A stretch of 64,000 bases of DNA from Jaltomata sinuosa. Its lineage: Eukaryota > Streptophyta > Magnoliopsida > Solanales > Solanaceae. The stretch is taken from positions 62,001-126,000 of the forward strand of contig QJPP01001423.1 of NCBI GenBank assembly GCA_003996215.1, read 5' to 3'. Shown one piece after another: positions 32,637 to 44,898 of this stretch (its first letter is position 1; each line of letters starts with the position of its first letter). The notes beneath the pieces were generated by a model. The model was not told the origin of the DNA. It saw only the letters and a program-made list of their open reading frames with translations, and did no database searches. The position numbers were made by a program, and so were the translations under genes.

Positions 32637-35600
32637 TGTTAACACCCAATTTTGACCCTCCATATTTTGTATAATTGATTAAGCTTCTTGAATTTTAAAC
32701 AAAGTGAAATAGTCATTTCATATAATTATTTTGGTGCTAGTTTGCCATTTCATTTGGCAAAAATATACTCTAATATATATTATTTATAAATATTTATATA
32801 TTATTATTATTATTATTATTAATTTTGAGTTGCATTTATTAAGTTGAAAATCATTATTGTACCAAAAATAATTTTCATTTAAGTATGTATTTTATTTTAT
32901 CAAATTGAAGTAATTTGCGACTCAATTACTATAGTTAGTCTATTTTTTATAAATAATTATTTTAATTTGTTAAGTCAAGAAGCTTAGCTAATTAATCAAA
33001 TAATCATTTCGTCTCGACCTTACTTCAAATTGGTTTAACTCGAAACAAATCGATTTTAAGTCATTTTGGCTATTCCATTAATATTTGACTTGCAATTGAA
33101 GTAAATGTGCTATGTTTTAAAGTCCAAAGTGGCAGTCAAGTATGCTCTTCCTTAAACTCTATTTTTCAGCTTTCTCTTAACCCATTTAGTGGATCAATTT
33201 GAGCCCAACAATTCCTCATTTTCAGACCAAAAATGCCAGCCCAATAACTCAAAATCGACCATTAATCTTTTAATTCTCTCAGAATACCCTTAGTCCTCAT
33301 TTCCTCTTCACTTGTAAACCCTAATCTCTTCTTGACACTAGCACTGGCTGCACTGCCCACCATTTTTGACTGAAAGTTCACCAACTTTCAGCATTTACAG
33401 ACCTTGATCGCCTGTTTCAGAAAAATCCTTTAATGGAGTTTGTCTTCTCCTCGTTTGAACGGTAACAGGGCTCTCTATTCGCCTCTTTGCTTATCTCTCT
33501 CTGTTCTCCTCTGAAGAAATAAGGACAAAGCTTTAATGGCCTTTGATTTATTCTTGAATTTCAAATCAACAATTTCAAATCCAAAACTTTCAAATTTTAA
33601 ACGGATTTAATTTCCACTCTTGCTCAAAGACCTAGAATTTTGGGTTCTATAAATAGCACCCTTTTTTCTACATTCGGAGAGGGTCTTCAATCGAAAAAGT
33701 TTTGAGTTTTCAGATGGTTTTTCTACACTAAAAAGAGTCGAGTTCTTGCACGAATTCTTACCCCCCGAAGTCTGAGTTTTTACACGAGTTTATCTGAGCT
33801 TCTTTTGCACGTTTTTACACCCCAAAACTGAAATACTCCCTCAAGTTTTGACTTGCTTTGCTTTACTTTTCTCGGACGGAATATCATTCTCGTTTGGCTA
33901 AAATGAGATCTTCATCGTCAAGGTGATTCCCAAATCTATCTTGCACTAGTTCGCTGCACCACAAAATGTTCGTAACTTTCTTTACTTTGACTTTCAAATC
34001 TAGAATATTATCTTTGTATGCATAATGTGAAATAATGTTAGTGTCTCTTTGTTGTCTTATATTTTAGATGCCGTGAAATTTAATATAGAAGTTTGCTCAC
34101 TGACTTATCATCAACATATATGAATGGACATGATATAATGTTGAGTTCTAGATCTAAGTTTTATATACTAAGAGACTTTCCCGTGAGAAAAGATCATTTC
34201 ATTTTGCCATAGTTTGCTCTTAGAGAATACAATGTTCTGCTCATAGTTGTTATATGAATCATTCTCTATTTTTACCTTAAACTAATTTTGCCCATTTGAT
34301 CAAGTTGGTATTTAGTAGTAATGAACCCATTTATTATCATTTGTTTGAGTCTTATATTTGGATACTTTGATTGAAATCACATGCTTAAGTTATGTTTGTT
34401 TCTTAACCATAAAGTTTAGTCCGTTTGTTTAATTTCGATGCTTACGTTCGGTTAGAGTTCCTTAATTTTTAAAATCCCAAAATTATGTTTTCAGTGAGCA
34501 TGAGATACTAAATACTTTTATGCTTAAGTTGGTTCTCTGTGTTAAAGAGTATTTTTTTTACTGTACTCATTTAGCCTTTGTTCTCTATTATAAAAGTCAT
34601 ACGTCTCTTTTATAATCTTTATTATCATTCTCTTCCTTTCACATGGCACGAACCGGAGCCGAAGAGTCCTACTTTAAAACTCAACATCACCACTAAACTT
34701 AGAACTTGCATTATCCATCCTTTTGTGTCTCTCGCCCTCTCAAAAACTTCACCGAACAGAAAGAACGGGAATAGCACCGGACTTGTAGAAGCCCTTTGCG
34801 GCAAAGGGATTGGGATTGAAGCTCAATTTAATTTGTACCTCTCTATTTGTGCTTAGTTTATTTCATGTTATGATTTTGTATTGATGTAATTACTAACTCT
34901 TTATTCATTTAATCTTAACCTAGATGAATCCTCGAGCAAAGATTAATAAACCCGTCGTTAAACTACTTTTTGAAATGCAATTTTTAATTAATTTGTAATT
35001 TATTAGATATTGAATTAAGTCAGGCAATTGATATTTGAGTAGCTAAAGTCAAACAATTTTCACCTATTCTAAGCTCAAATATGATTTTGGTATTTTTGTG
35101 AAGCTTTTTCCAACAAAGAAGATATTTGCTTTCATACAATGATATTTTTTTCTAATTATACTATCAATTCGCTCACACTTTCCTTAAGTATTTATAGTTG
35201 ATGGCAATAAACTATTTTAACAGAGAAAAACTAAAAGGATATTTTTCCAGACATAATTCGGTTGTTGTTTTTTCCCAAATACAATTTGATTAATTCTATA
35301 ATTTGGTCTTAAGGACGTAATCAAGTGCTAAATGAACCTATCTAAAGTAAGTCCTTTTAAAACTCTTTTACAAACAAGTTATATCTTTTAGCCACAAAAA
35401 TATTTTAAAATCCGTCGATCAACCGCATTTGTGGATTTTTCGAGATGCCTAACACCTTCCTTGGGAGATAACCAGAACCCTTACCCTTTTTCTCTGATTT
35501 TGCAAAAATAAAGGTTTTAAAAACATCTTTTCTTAAAACGGTTTCCTAATTCCATTAAAAGTTAGGTGAGGACTCTATTTTCTAAAAATAAATATAGCCG

Positions 35601-35644
35601 AGTTATGAAATATTTTTAACTTAGTTTAAAAATGGGTCGTAACA
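32637..35644 (+). repeat. first LTR of the Tat-like composite
   Basis: TGTTAACACCCAATTTTG to GGGTCGTAACA, 3008 bp. A closely similar sequence is at 45288-48310. A 92-codon frame (34578-34856) recurs as a 121-codon frame in the second LTR only because the LTRs are copies. Confidence 0.88.
33648..33655 (+). promoter_or_regulatory. putative TATA box, first Tat LTR
   Basis: TATAAATA in gggttctataaatag, about 1.0 kb into the LTR. Retained in the second LTR at 46281-46288. Confidence 0.5.
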
Positions 35645-35646
35645 GA

Positions 35647-35664
35647 TGGCGATTCTGCTGGGGA
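35647..35664 (+). other. primer binding site, first Tat unit
   Basis: TGGCGATTCTGCTGGGGA two bases after the LTR. The same site in the second unit is TGGCGACTCTGCTGGGGA, the arginine-tRNA-type site I associate with Tat/Ogre elements. Confidence 0.7.
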
Positions 35665-36688
35665 TTCATCTAGGTTCTAACCAAAAGGATTTTTTTTTTC
35701 TTTTCTAACTTTTGTGGCTAACCCCTATTTGCTTCATATGTTTCAATTACTTGTTTAAATTATATATTGTCATTTACATTTTCATAGCATCTTTCACCAC
35801 ATGGCATGCGATTTAATTTATATTCAAGAGGGATTCACGATCCCATGGACTCTTTTCATAAATAACACTTTCTGAGAAATATAATAGTTTACGGGTACGT
35901 CATGCATCCAATGACTATCATATTTCCAACTCAAGTTGTCTGCTTGGGACCCGGTCTACTTTGAAAAGCCCATTCTTAGTCAACATAGGATAGAGCTAAA
36001 CCAACACCTTTTAAGGAACATGCATCATTCAAACCTAGGAGTCTTAATATCCGTGGCATATTAAGTCCATTAATTTACCTTACCAAACCATCCAAGTGGG
36101 TTCACGACCCCAGTGAAACTCTATCATTATCTGTGTGCATATTTGAGGGATAACTGTGCCAAAATATTGACCATTTATTCATAATTAATTAAATTTTAGT
36201 GGGAAGCTATAATCTAACTCCTTGTTTTACGGTGTGGATGACCATCAAGATTCCAACCTTTGGTTGATATAAGATCCACCTTAGCGATATAACCAAATGG
36301 GATAAAAGTCGAGATACGAAGATTTAAACTTAGTTTATTAGGAGTATTTCTATTGTATTTTGTTCAAGAAGAGCTTTTTTGGGGAATATATGTGCATTTA
36401 ATTGATTAAAGAACAATGAAATGACATATAACGACACATCCTTATCCTTCAAATTTTTGTTAGGCCTACCTCAGGCATAAAAGAGGTACCTTGCATATTA
36501 GGACGCGCTATTATTTGAATTACTTAGTTATTCCACAAGTTGTTTGTCTTGTAAATTCTACTATTTGCTACATGATTTATATTTTATTTATTTTTACCCA
36601 ACTAACACCGCCTTTTGTATTTTTCTTTTATTTTTATTTTTATTTTATTATTCCCCCAAATAAAAAGCTATTCACGCTGACACTTGAG
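35665..36688 (+). other. untranslated leader of first Tat unit
   Basis: About 1 kb between primer site and gag. The gag frame stays open upstream to an ATG at 36491, but those 66 residues are hydrophobic low-complexity in both units and I place the start at MANDAIT (36689). Confidence 0.55.
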
Positions 36689-39365
36689 ATGGCCAATGAT
36701 GCAATAACTCTTCCTGTCTGGGCTGTACGAAGGCCGAGAACTAATGAAACCGATCCACCAATAGCAGCTCTATTAGGCATCGAAGATGTCATAATTACTG
36801 ATAATCCTGAGGCTTCAGGATCTAAGGATGACACTTCTAATGATGAACACATTGCTCGCTTGGAGCAACAAATTGCTGATTTGCAAAGAGAAGTTGAACG
36901 TGTCAGGAATTTTGGTAATTTACCTATCTCCAATACTCCGCCTCAAGAGCCAAGATCTTCTGCTCCATTACCGCTTCACTTTTCATCCTTGGAATCACCC
37001 ATGCCTGATTACTTTCCTCCACAAGGTACGCAGCCCGTAAATGCACCAAACATGAATGTGTACCCCGCAAATCCATCCCTCGCAAGTCAAGCTCATGTTA
37101 TCCCACAGTATGCCTATCTATCTCTCCCATGTCAAAATCCATTTAACCAAACTGCTCGTGACCCTCAGTATGTCACCCCACCACTCGCTCAAGTCCCTAC
37201 CAACTCGCATTATGTCACTCCATTTCCCGTCCACCAAATCTCTCTAAACCAAACTCCCTTTTATCCACAGTATACTACCCAATTTTCTGAATACCAAAAT
37301 CAAGGGCCTATTAACTCCTTATATGCCACCCTGACTTCCATTCCCCAAAATATCGCATCAATCCAGAATCACCCAACACCTCAACATGTGTCAGAGCACA
37401 TATTGCTCCATCGATATATGTGACAGAAGCCCAATCATCTGCTAGCCTAGCACCAGCTGTTGATCTATATGGCTTGTTAGAGAAAGAATGGAAGATATAA
37501 GAGGAGAAATGTAATAGAGAGATATGTGAGCTAAGAGAGGATGTCACGAACATGTGCATCTCCAAAAAGGGGGAGAAACTCGAGTATGAGGATCTGTGTG
37601 TGCATCCCGATATTGACTTGCCTGATGGATACAAACCACCCAAGTTTGAATTATTTGATGGCTCGGGAAATCCTCACAATCACCTAAGATCTTATTGTGA
37701 CAAGTTAGTCGGAGTGGGGAGGAATAAAGCTATAAGAATGAAGTTGTTCATCAGAAGTTTGACTGGAGATGCATTGACTTGGTACACTTAACAAGACCTT
37801 AAAGAATGGCGCAATTGGAGTAGCATGGCAAAGGATTTCATGGAAAGATTTAGGTTTAACATTGAGATCGTCCCTGATCGAGCCTATCTTGAAAAGCTGA
37901 GCAAGAAGACAACTGAAACCTTTCATGAATATGCCATTCGTTGGAGATTAGAAGCGGCTAGGGTTCGGCCCCCAATGGATAAAAGAGAGATGAAAGACAC
38001 TTTCACCAAAGCTCAAGAGAACCCATATTATGAAAGAATGTTGCTTATGACAGGGGCATCATTTACCGACCTCGTCAAGATAGGGGAAACTATTGAAGAT
38101 GGGATCAAGACTGGGAGAGTCACAAATTTTTGCAGCATTACAGGTGATCCAAGCTGGAGCTATAGGTGTAAGTAAGAAGAAGAAAGAGGAAGATGCAGTT
38201 ATAACAAATATTAAAGAGCAAGGGCCAAATCAGATTTACACTTACCATAATCAATCACCTCAAAGCCCATACATCCAAGCATATTCACCCATTTCTTACC
38301 CTATTTATCATACCCAACCAACCTACTCCCAACAAACATCCACATACCACCAGCAACCATACAATTACCAAACTCCAAACAACACAACAACCTCATCTAA
38401 GCCTCGTCCCAATTTTGATAAGAGAAAGACTTACACACCTTTAGCTAAACCATATGCCCAACTATTTGAAAGGTTAAAAGCATCAGGAATTATTCAACCA
38501 ATCCATTGGAGAAATATTGAACCTCGTCCAAAATGGTTGATGAAACTAAGCATTGTGTGTATCACTCAGGGGTTACTGGATATGATACCGTGAATTATTT
38601 TGCCCTCAAGGATAAGATTGAACAATTGATCAAAGAAAAAGTGATTTAGGTTAAAGAAGCTCCCTCAAGTGTCAATAATAATCCTTTGCCAAATCATGGA
38701 AATATGAGCGTGAATATGATCACCATTGATGATGAGTGGATCCTTGAAGGAACTATTGTGCCAGCAATAAAGGGAGAAAATTCCACTTTTGGTCTAGGAC
38801 ATGTAACCACCATGAAGCAATCTCTCAAAATTGATCTCAAGGAAATGAGTTATATCTTTGTGCTGGGTCCTATCTTGTTGCCATATAAGTCGCTTTCAAA
38901 TGCGTCTGTCGCTCAAGTGCTTGAGAATGCTGCTGGAGACGATTCTTTGAAATGAGCAAAAGTTTGTCCCTCACCAAAGGAAAAATTAGAGATTGTGATG
39001 GGGTCCTAAAAGATACCATTGAGACACCAACTATCTGGAATGTTGAACCAGAGAAAGCCCTGGATAATTGGACTCATGTTTTATTCATGTCTCATCAAGA
39101 ATCTTGCATGCAAAATAATAAATCTGTCAATTCTATGACTCTCAAGAAGAATCTCGAAGACTATGTGCAATCTGATAAGCCAGCAGAAGAATTTGAACAA
39201 AGCTTGGTTAACATTGAATTAGTGAGTCAAGGTGACTCAGGATTGGAGAATAAGGCTAAAATCGGTGCATATCTGACGCTATCAGGAAATGAGGCATTAG
39301 CTGGATTGCTAAAGGAATATGTGGATGTGTTTGCATGGACCGGTGATGATACGCTTAGTGTCTAA
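36689..39365 (+). pseudogene. Tat-like gag region, first unit (no RT)
   Basis: Starts MANDAITLPVW, with a coiled-coil-like EHIARLEQQIADLQREVERV and then a Pro/Gln/Tyr-rich linker. The gag core at 37600-38130 contains FELFDGSGNPHNHLRSYCDKL, DALTWYT and ERFRFNIEIVPD. A Gln/Tyr-rich segment follows, then a knuckle-like CVYHSGVTGYD with its last Cys changed. The last frame (38952-39365) ends LLKEYVDVFAW, the point just before RT in Tat elements; RT, RNase H and integrase are absent. Breaks: TGA at 37421, TAA at 37498-37500, TAA at about 37789 and a frameshift at the T-run 38127-38131. The stop at 37498 and the T-run shift are shared with the second unit. Confidence 0.82.
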
Positions 39366-39497
39366 GTTTGGCCCAAATCATCAAGAGATGGATGTTGGAG
39401 TATGTCCAAAGCTCGTTCATCCAGATGCAATGAGGAGATGTTGCTTCTGGAAGTTTAGTTTAGTTTATTTCCTTTATGTACTATTTTGATGTATATG

Positions 39498-39770
39498 AAC
39501 TATGTTTAACCCGATTTCCCTGCGGGGATATGTAGGCGGCCAATTTTAGCTTCGATCCTTTTATTAGCAAAATCTCATTTCCTTGTAATGAACTACGTTT
39601 GACCTGAATTCCTTATTGGGATACATAGACGGCCAGTTTTGGCTTCGGTCCTATTATTAAAATTTCTCTTTGCTTTATATCTTGAACTACGTTTGACCTG
39701 ATTCCTGTTTTTACGGGATACATAGGTGCTTTATGAGCTCGGTCATATCTTTAAAATTTTACCATTATCC
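39498..39770 (+). repeat. 92-94 bp modules in Tat 3' region
   Basis: Three successive modules begin gaactaygtttraccyga and contain gggatayrtaggyg, spaced 92 and 94 bp. Two more diverged modules lie beyond hAT-2 near 44911 and 45091. Confidence 0.75.
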
Positions 39771-40163
39771 CTTAGGATAGAAACTGGGGCAACATTTTGG
39801 AAATTATTATCTAAGGATGTTGACTATTACTACATGGTTCAACTGGGGCAAAGAGCTTTCGAGCATATGGATGGGTTATAGCAGCAGACATGAGGAAAAG
39901 GGTAGAGTCAAAAATTTCAAGTCGGCGTGGATCAGCCTCCCCTCCCCAACTTAAAATTTTTATTTGAATTCAGGAAAGTCCAAGGAAGCATGACAATGAA
40001 GTTGTTTGATTATTATCCCTTCGAGCAAATGTTACACCCTCGATAAGGTCATAATGGTCAAACAAGCAGGAGAACAAAGAAAAGCAATGATAATTCAAAT
40101 AGGAAGAGCATGGATTGCAGCACTAGCAAGACAGTTTGAGGTTCCTTTATATGCAAAATAACA

Positions 40164-40360
40164 AGTGCACTAATCCATTTTTGCACTTGCACTAATTTCG
40201 CACTCGCACTTGCACTAGCTTTGCACTAGCACTAACTTTGCACCTGCGCTAACTTTGCACTTGCACTAACCTGCACTAGCACTAACTTGCACCGGCACTA
40301 ACTCGCACTCGCATTCTCACTAACCTTGCACTGGAACGAACCTTGCACCTGCACTAATCG
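40164..40360 (+). repeat. GCACT(A/T)GC minisatellite
   Basis: Over a dozen short variants of tgcactagcactaactt in a row. Non-coding, variable unit length. Confidence 0.8.
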
Positions 40361-40907
40361 AGATATCATTATCTTATCGTGAAAGATTTAGCACAGATCT
40401 TGCGTTACCATTATGATTCACTCTAATCCTACTTATACTCGCATTTATACTACTTTTAACAAAAGCACTCTAGATTTTGCAGAAGTTTAGCAGGAAGCAT
40501 GTCGGATCCACGAAGCGTAGCATAAACGTGGAACTTTTTTTTAGCAGCGAACTGGGGTAATTGCCAAAGATGATTATCAAACTCTTCATGCAAGAGTTGA
40601 GGATCACCTTTCACCACATTCAAACTACACCCTGTAATAAGGCATGTAGGTTATTCATTTCAAGGTTCTTATCTCTAAGTTCTTCACACAGTATAATCTT
40701 CAGATCAACACTGGGGCATCATCAATTCTTATTTTTATTTCTAGGTGACGATATACGTGAGATACATAGAAATTATATACATGTAAATTACTAATTATGA
40801 GTGTGAAGTGCACCACATTTATAATTAGGAGGTTGCAAGCCTCTTTTCCGTAATCAGACAACACGTCATCTATTATCTCCTCATAAGGAATAACTAGTGC
40901 TGCCCGC

Positions 40908-41066
40908 CGAACCGGTACCATTCCGGTCCATTCCAGTACCGGTATCGGTCCATACCGGGATGGAACAGAATGGTACCGGCCATTGACCGGAACGGATCGA
41001 GTTTGCCGATCCATACCGGTTCGTACCGGTTACAAACCGGTTCCGGTTCAGTCCGGTCAACGCGAT
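40908..41066. repeat. left subterminal ACCGG array of hAT-2
   Basis: Repeated accggtaccattccggtcc-like words, less pure than in hAT-1. Mirrored at 44682-44880. Confidence 0.75.
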
Positions 41067-41362
41067 TTTTTTTTAAAAATGTATTGTTTGCAGCCGTTGG
41101 GTAACGGCTATTTCAGCCACCCAACAACTATTTTAGCCCCCCCCTTCCAGCCCCCCCAGCACCCCCCCAACAGCCCCCTCCTATTTTTTCATTATAAATA
41201 CCCCTTCCCCTTTTAATTTTTATTCATCCATTCAACTCTCATTCTCTCTCAATTTTCATCTCTTAATATTTACAAATTCTATAATTATTGTTATTATTTT
41301 GCAAGTGAAGTATAATTTGGTGAATTTTGGAGGAGCAATCTTCTTCAAATTTCAGTTATAAT

Positions 41363-41383
41363 CGTCTGTTTTTACGGCAGACA
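41363..41383 (+). promoter_or_regulatory. conserved leader hairpin in hAT-2
   Basis: CGTCTG pairs with CAGACA (one G-T-type mismatch) around tttttacgg; counterpart of 10893-10912. Confidence 0.45.
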
Positions 41384-41518
41384 TTTGGTATATTCGTTCC
41401 ACTCTTTAATTTTTAAATTTTTATTCTTGTTTATTAGTTGTGATTTATTTGTTAATTTGTAATTTGTGAACTTGTGATTTGTTTATTTTAATTTGCTAAT
41501 TTTATATTTTATTATATT

Positions 41519-43990
41519 ATGGATCCATCTCAAAAAAAATTCGGTAAAAAAGGTATTATTTCAAGAACAAAAAGTTATGTGAAGGGTAAAATAGGTAGTG
41601 GTTCTTCTAGTTCTTCTCTCCGCCCTGCTCTTCCTCAAATTAGATTTAATACAGATGAATTTACGCATGTTAATGAAACTAATTTTCCATTTACTACGGA
41701 TGACCCTATTCCCAACGAAGCTTATGAAAGAATGTATAATGATTTAGAAGATGAATTAAATGAAGAAGTAGAAATGCATGAGGATGATGATTTAGAAGAA
41801 ACTGATACACCGACTAGTCCCTTTATTGCCCCCGCCCCCACTATTCCCCAAGCTCCAACTCAGGATAATCCTCAAGTTAGAGCTGATCTTCCCCCTATTG
41901 CTCTAGTGAGGGGTAAGACCAAACCACAACGTCCTTTAAAATCAGCTGTGTGAAAATTTTATTTTTTAAATGAAGAAAAAACTGTGTCTACGTGTCGTAT
42001 TTGTAAACAAAGTTGAAAATATGTATCTGGTGCTAGTGGAGGTTCGATTGGGGGGTTAAAAACTCATTTGCTTAAGAAACATCCGAGAGAGTGGCAAGCA
42101 TATCTAGCTAGTCAAGGTGATGCTGGCTCTAGCGTTGGACCTTCTGTTGGCGGGTCAAACATGATTCAAACTTCACTAAATCCTTCAAACCCTGCTGGTC
42201 ATGTTTCACAACGGCCCTATAATAGGGACCGTGATCGTGAAAATTTTGCTAAAATGGTGGTTGTTTGTGGTTTGCCTTTTAATTTTGGAGAACATGATGG
42301 TTTTATAAGATATATTCGGGATACATTTTATCCCAGTTTTGAAGGTATTACAAGAAGCATGGTAAAAAGAGATATTTTTGAATTTTATGAAAAACATATG
42401 CAATATCTTCGTAAATATTTTTATATGATGGATTGTAGGGCTTCTATTACCACTGATATGGGTCGTAGTCCTAACGGATTTGATTATTTAACTGTTACTG
42501 CACATTGGATTGATTATAAATGGATAATGCAAAAAAGAATTATCGCTTATAAAATTTGTGAACACAAAAAAACTGGTGCTTATATTTCTTCAAGTGTATT
42601 AAAAATTTTACAACGTTTTTATCTTACTGAAAAAGTGATTAGTATCACTTTAGATAATGCTTCTGCTAATTTAAATGCTATGACTATGCTAGAAACTAGA
42701 CTTTGTCCAATTAGTAAATATGCTTTTCATATCAAATGTGGTGCACATATATTAAATTTAGTTGTGAAAGATGGTATTAGGGTATTTGATAGTTGTATTG
42801 ATAAAGTTAAAAATGCAATTTTTTGGATTTTTCATATGAATAATAATAGTAGAATTCAACAATATAAAGATTTTTGTAAATTGTGTGAAGTTCCATTTAG
42901 AAAAGTTCCAAAACATGTTAAAACTAGATGGAATTCTTTTTATGAAATGCTTGAAGTTGCTTATAAGTATAAAAAGCCTATTACTATGATGTTTAATAGT
43001 CATAATGCTTATCCTGATGATGATAAACTTGCGGACAGTGATTGGGATGCAGTAGAAGCACTTAAAGTCTTTTTAAAATCATTTTTTGATGCTACAAAAA
43101 TTTTTTCTGGAACATATTATCCTACTATTAGTGAAATTTTAATACATATTTGAAATATTTCATGCCTTTTTGCTATCTATAAACAAAATTCATATTTTAA
43201 AGATTCTATTGAAGCTATGATTAAAAAATTTTAAAAATATTTTTTTCCTATTCCACAAATTTATTTAACTGCAATTCTTTTTAACCCGGAATATAAAGAA
43301 GTTGGTGCAAAAGCTTTAGTTAGAGAAATTTATACTAATTTAAATATTTCACCACAAGAAACACCGGATTTAATAACATGTCAAGATAGTATTAAAATTT
43401 GGGCTAAGAAAATGTATGACAAATATACTGTGACCTTAGAAAATCTTGATCATGCCCCTCAAACTTCTACGTCGAGATCAGGTGTCCATGGTAAAGCAAG
43501 ATCACAACTTGGTCTTGATTTTTCTAATAAGTGTAAATTTTCTAAGTATCTTGAACAGGGTGTTGATAATATTCCAACTACGGATGGCATACCACAGCTA
43601 TTGGATTGGTGGAAATGTCGTAAAAAACTCTTTCCAAAACTTAGCAAGATGGTGAGAGACGTGCTAGTTATTCAAGGATCATCAGTTGTTTCGGAGCAAG
43701 CTTTTAGCGCGACAAGATTTCAAATTGGAGACCATAGATATTCCTTAGCAGAAGACAGTTTGGAGGTATCGGTGTTGTTTAGAGATTGGATCAACGCTGA
43801 GCGAAGAAACGTTGGAAGACCAAAGTTGCAAAAAGTAGCAGAACAAGCCATAGATAACCTCATTGGATTTGATAGTGATGATGGCACTGAACTTGAAGAT
43901 CGTCAAGCAGCTTTACCAGGAATTGAGGTTGAAGAAGCTGAAACTTTACAAAGTTTAGAAGATAAATTTATAAATCTATACAACTATTAG
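41519..43990 (+). pseudogene. hAT transposase with four in-frame stops
   Basis: A single frame of 823 codons from MDPSQKKFGKK to KFINLYNY, with no frameshift but four stops: TGA 41951-41953 (at the Trp that opens the BED finger in hAT-1), TGA near 42015, TGA 43151-43153 and TAA near 43232. Order: acidic N-terminus, BED finger (CRICKQS...GGLKTHLLKKH), core with TTDMGRSPNG, SITLDNASAN, CGAHILNLVV and KTRWNSFYEML, and C-terminal dimerisation domain (VSEQAFSATRFQ, SVLFRDWINAERR). Closely similar to hAT-1 throughout. The core and C-terminus are well kept, so decay is by point nonsense only. Confidence 0.88.
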
Positions 43991-44003
43991 TATTACATTC
44001 GAG

Positions 44004-44105
44004 GCTTAGTTGAAACAGAACCCTTCCTAGAAGGTGGCTGCGTAAATTAGGCGCGCTTAGTTGAAACAGAACCCTTCCTAGAAGGTGGCTGCGTAAATTA
44101 GGCGC
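44004..44105 (+). promoter_or_regulatory. duplicated 3' stem-loop of hAT-2
   Basis: Two tandem copies of a 51-bp unit (44004 and 44055) containing acagaacccttcctagaagg. In each, gcttagtt pairs with aaattaggc, using two G-T wobble pairs. Homologous to 13565-13614 in hAT-1. Confidence 0.6.
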
Positions 44106-44189
44106 TTTACTAATAGTTGTAAATTGTAATATTAGTTTGAAATTTTGAATAAATTGGATTATTTTTTAATTTTTATCATTGTTTTATAC

Positions 44190-44640
44190 TTTTATAGTTT
44201 TATACTTTTATTCATTGAAAACATAAACTAATAAATTGAAAACTTAAAAAAATAAAAAAATAAACAACAAACTTATAAATTGAAAACTTAAAAAAATAAA
44301 CTAAAACATAAACTAATAGACTTCAAAACATAAACTTATAAATTGAAAACTTAAAAAAATAAAAAACTTTAAACAAACTAAAACATTTCAAATATATAAC
44401 TTAGAAAATATATATAAACTATAAACTTAATCAAACTTCAATTAAAATAAATAAAACTTATAAATTAAAAAACTTTAAAAAACAAAAACTTTAACAAACT
44501 AATAAACTTCAAATATAATTTATATAAGTTATAAAATTTTAAATCATAATTAACTATTTAACTTTTAAGTTATAAATTATAAAAACTTTTAAGTTATAAG
44601 TTATCACTTGAAAATTAAGTTTGAAATTCAAAATGTAATT
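44190..44640. repeat. AT-rich aaacttataaatt repeat stretch in hAT-2
   Basis: Degenerate tandem aaacttataaattgaaaactt-like words, corresponding in position to 13680-14070 of hAT-1. Non-coding. Confidence 0.6.
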
Positions 44641-44681
44641 CAAAATTAAAAAATTTTAAATTTTTTTTTTTAAAAAAAACC

Positions 44682-44880
44682 ATTCCGGTAAACCGGTCTG
44701 GCCCATTCTGGTACGATACCGGTCCATTCCGATTTAAACCGGAATGGGATGGAATTCGATTTTCATACCGGTTGAACCGGTCCGGTTCATTCCGGTACCG
44801 GTCACCATTCCGGTACTGGCCGTACCGGTCCGGTCTGATACCGGTCTGTTCCGGTCTGGCCATCCCATTCCGATCCGGTG
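44682..44880. repeat. right subterminal ACCGG array of hAT-2
   Basis: Words such as ttccggtaccggt and accggtccggt up to the right terminus. An 82-codon minus frame across it is repeat translation. Confidence 0.75.
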
Positions 44881-44898
44881 CCCACTCTTAGGAATAAC

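Larger units (their letters stand above)
39366..40894 (+). other. 3' non-coding region of first Tat unit
   Basis: No gene. Holds repeated gaactaygtttgacctg modules (39498, 39590, 39684) and a GCACT minisatellite (40164-40360), then runs to the hAT-2 insertion. The frame 40561-40794 runs towards the hAT-2 boundary and is not coding. Confidence 0.7.
40895..44890 (+). mobile_element. hAT DNA transposon, hAT-2
   Basis: A 3996-bp element flanked by a perfect 8-bp duplication ggaataac (40887-40894 and 44891-44898). Tips tagtgctgcccgcc and (reverse) taagagtgggcacc pair imperfectly. It has terminal ACCGG/CCGGT arrays, a leader hairpin, one transposase frame and a duplicated 3' stem-loop, the same plan as hAT-1. 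It is inserted in the 3' region of the first Tat unit and is absent from the second, so it is younger than that element. Confidence 0.9.

Noticed and set aside
40164..40360. Possible CRISPR-like array of short repeats
   Set aside because: Units are variable, without regular spacers or associated cas genes, in a plant retrotransposon 3' region.
41951..43234. TGA codons in hAT-2 as possible Trp recoding
   Set aside because: Plant nuclear genes use the standard code; one of the four stops is TAA, and neighbouring elements show the same G-to-A decay.
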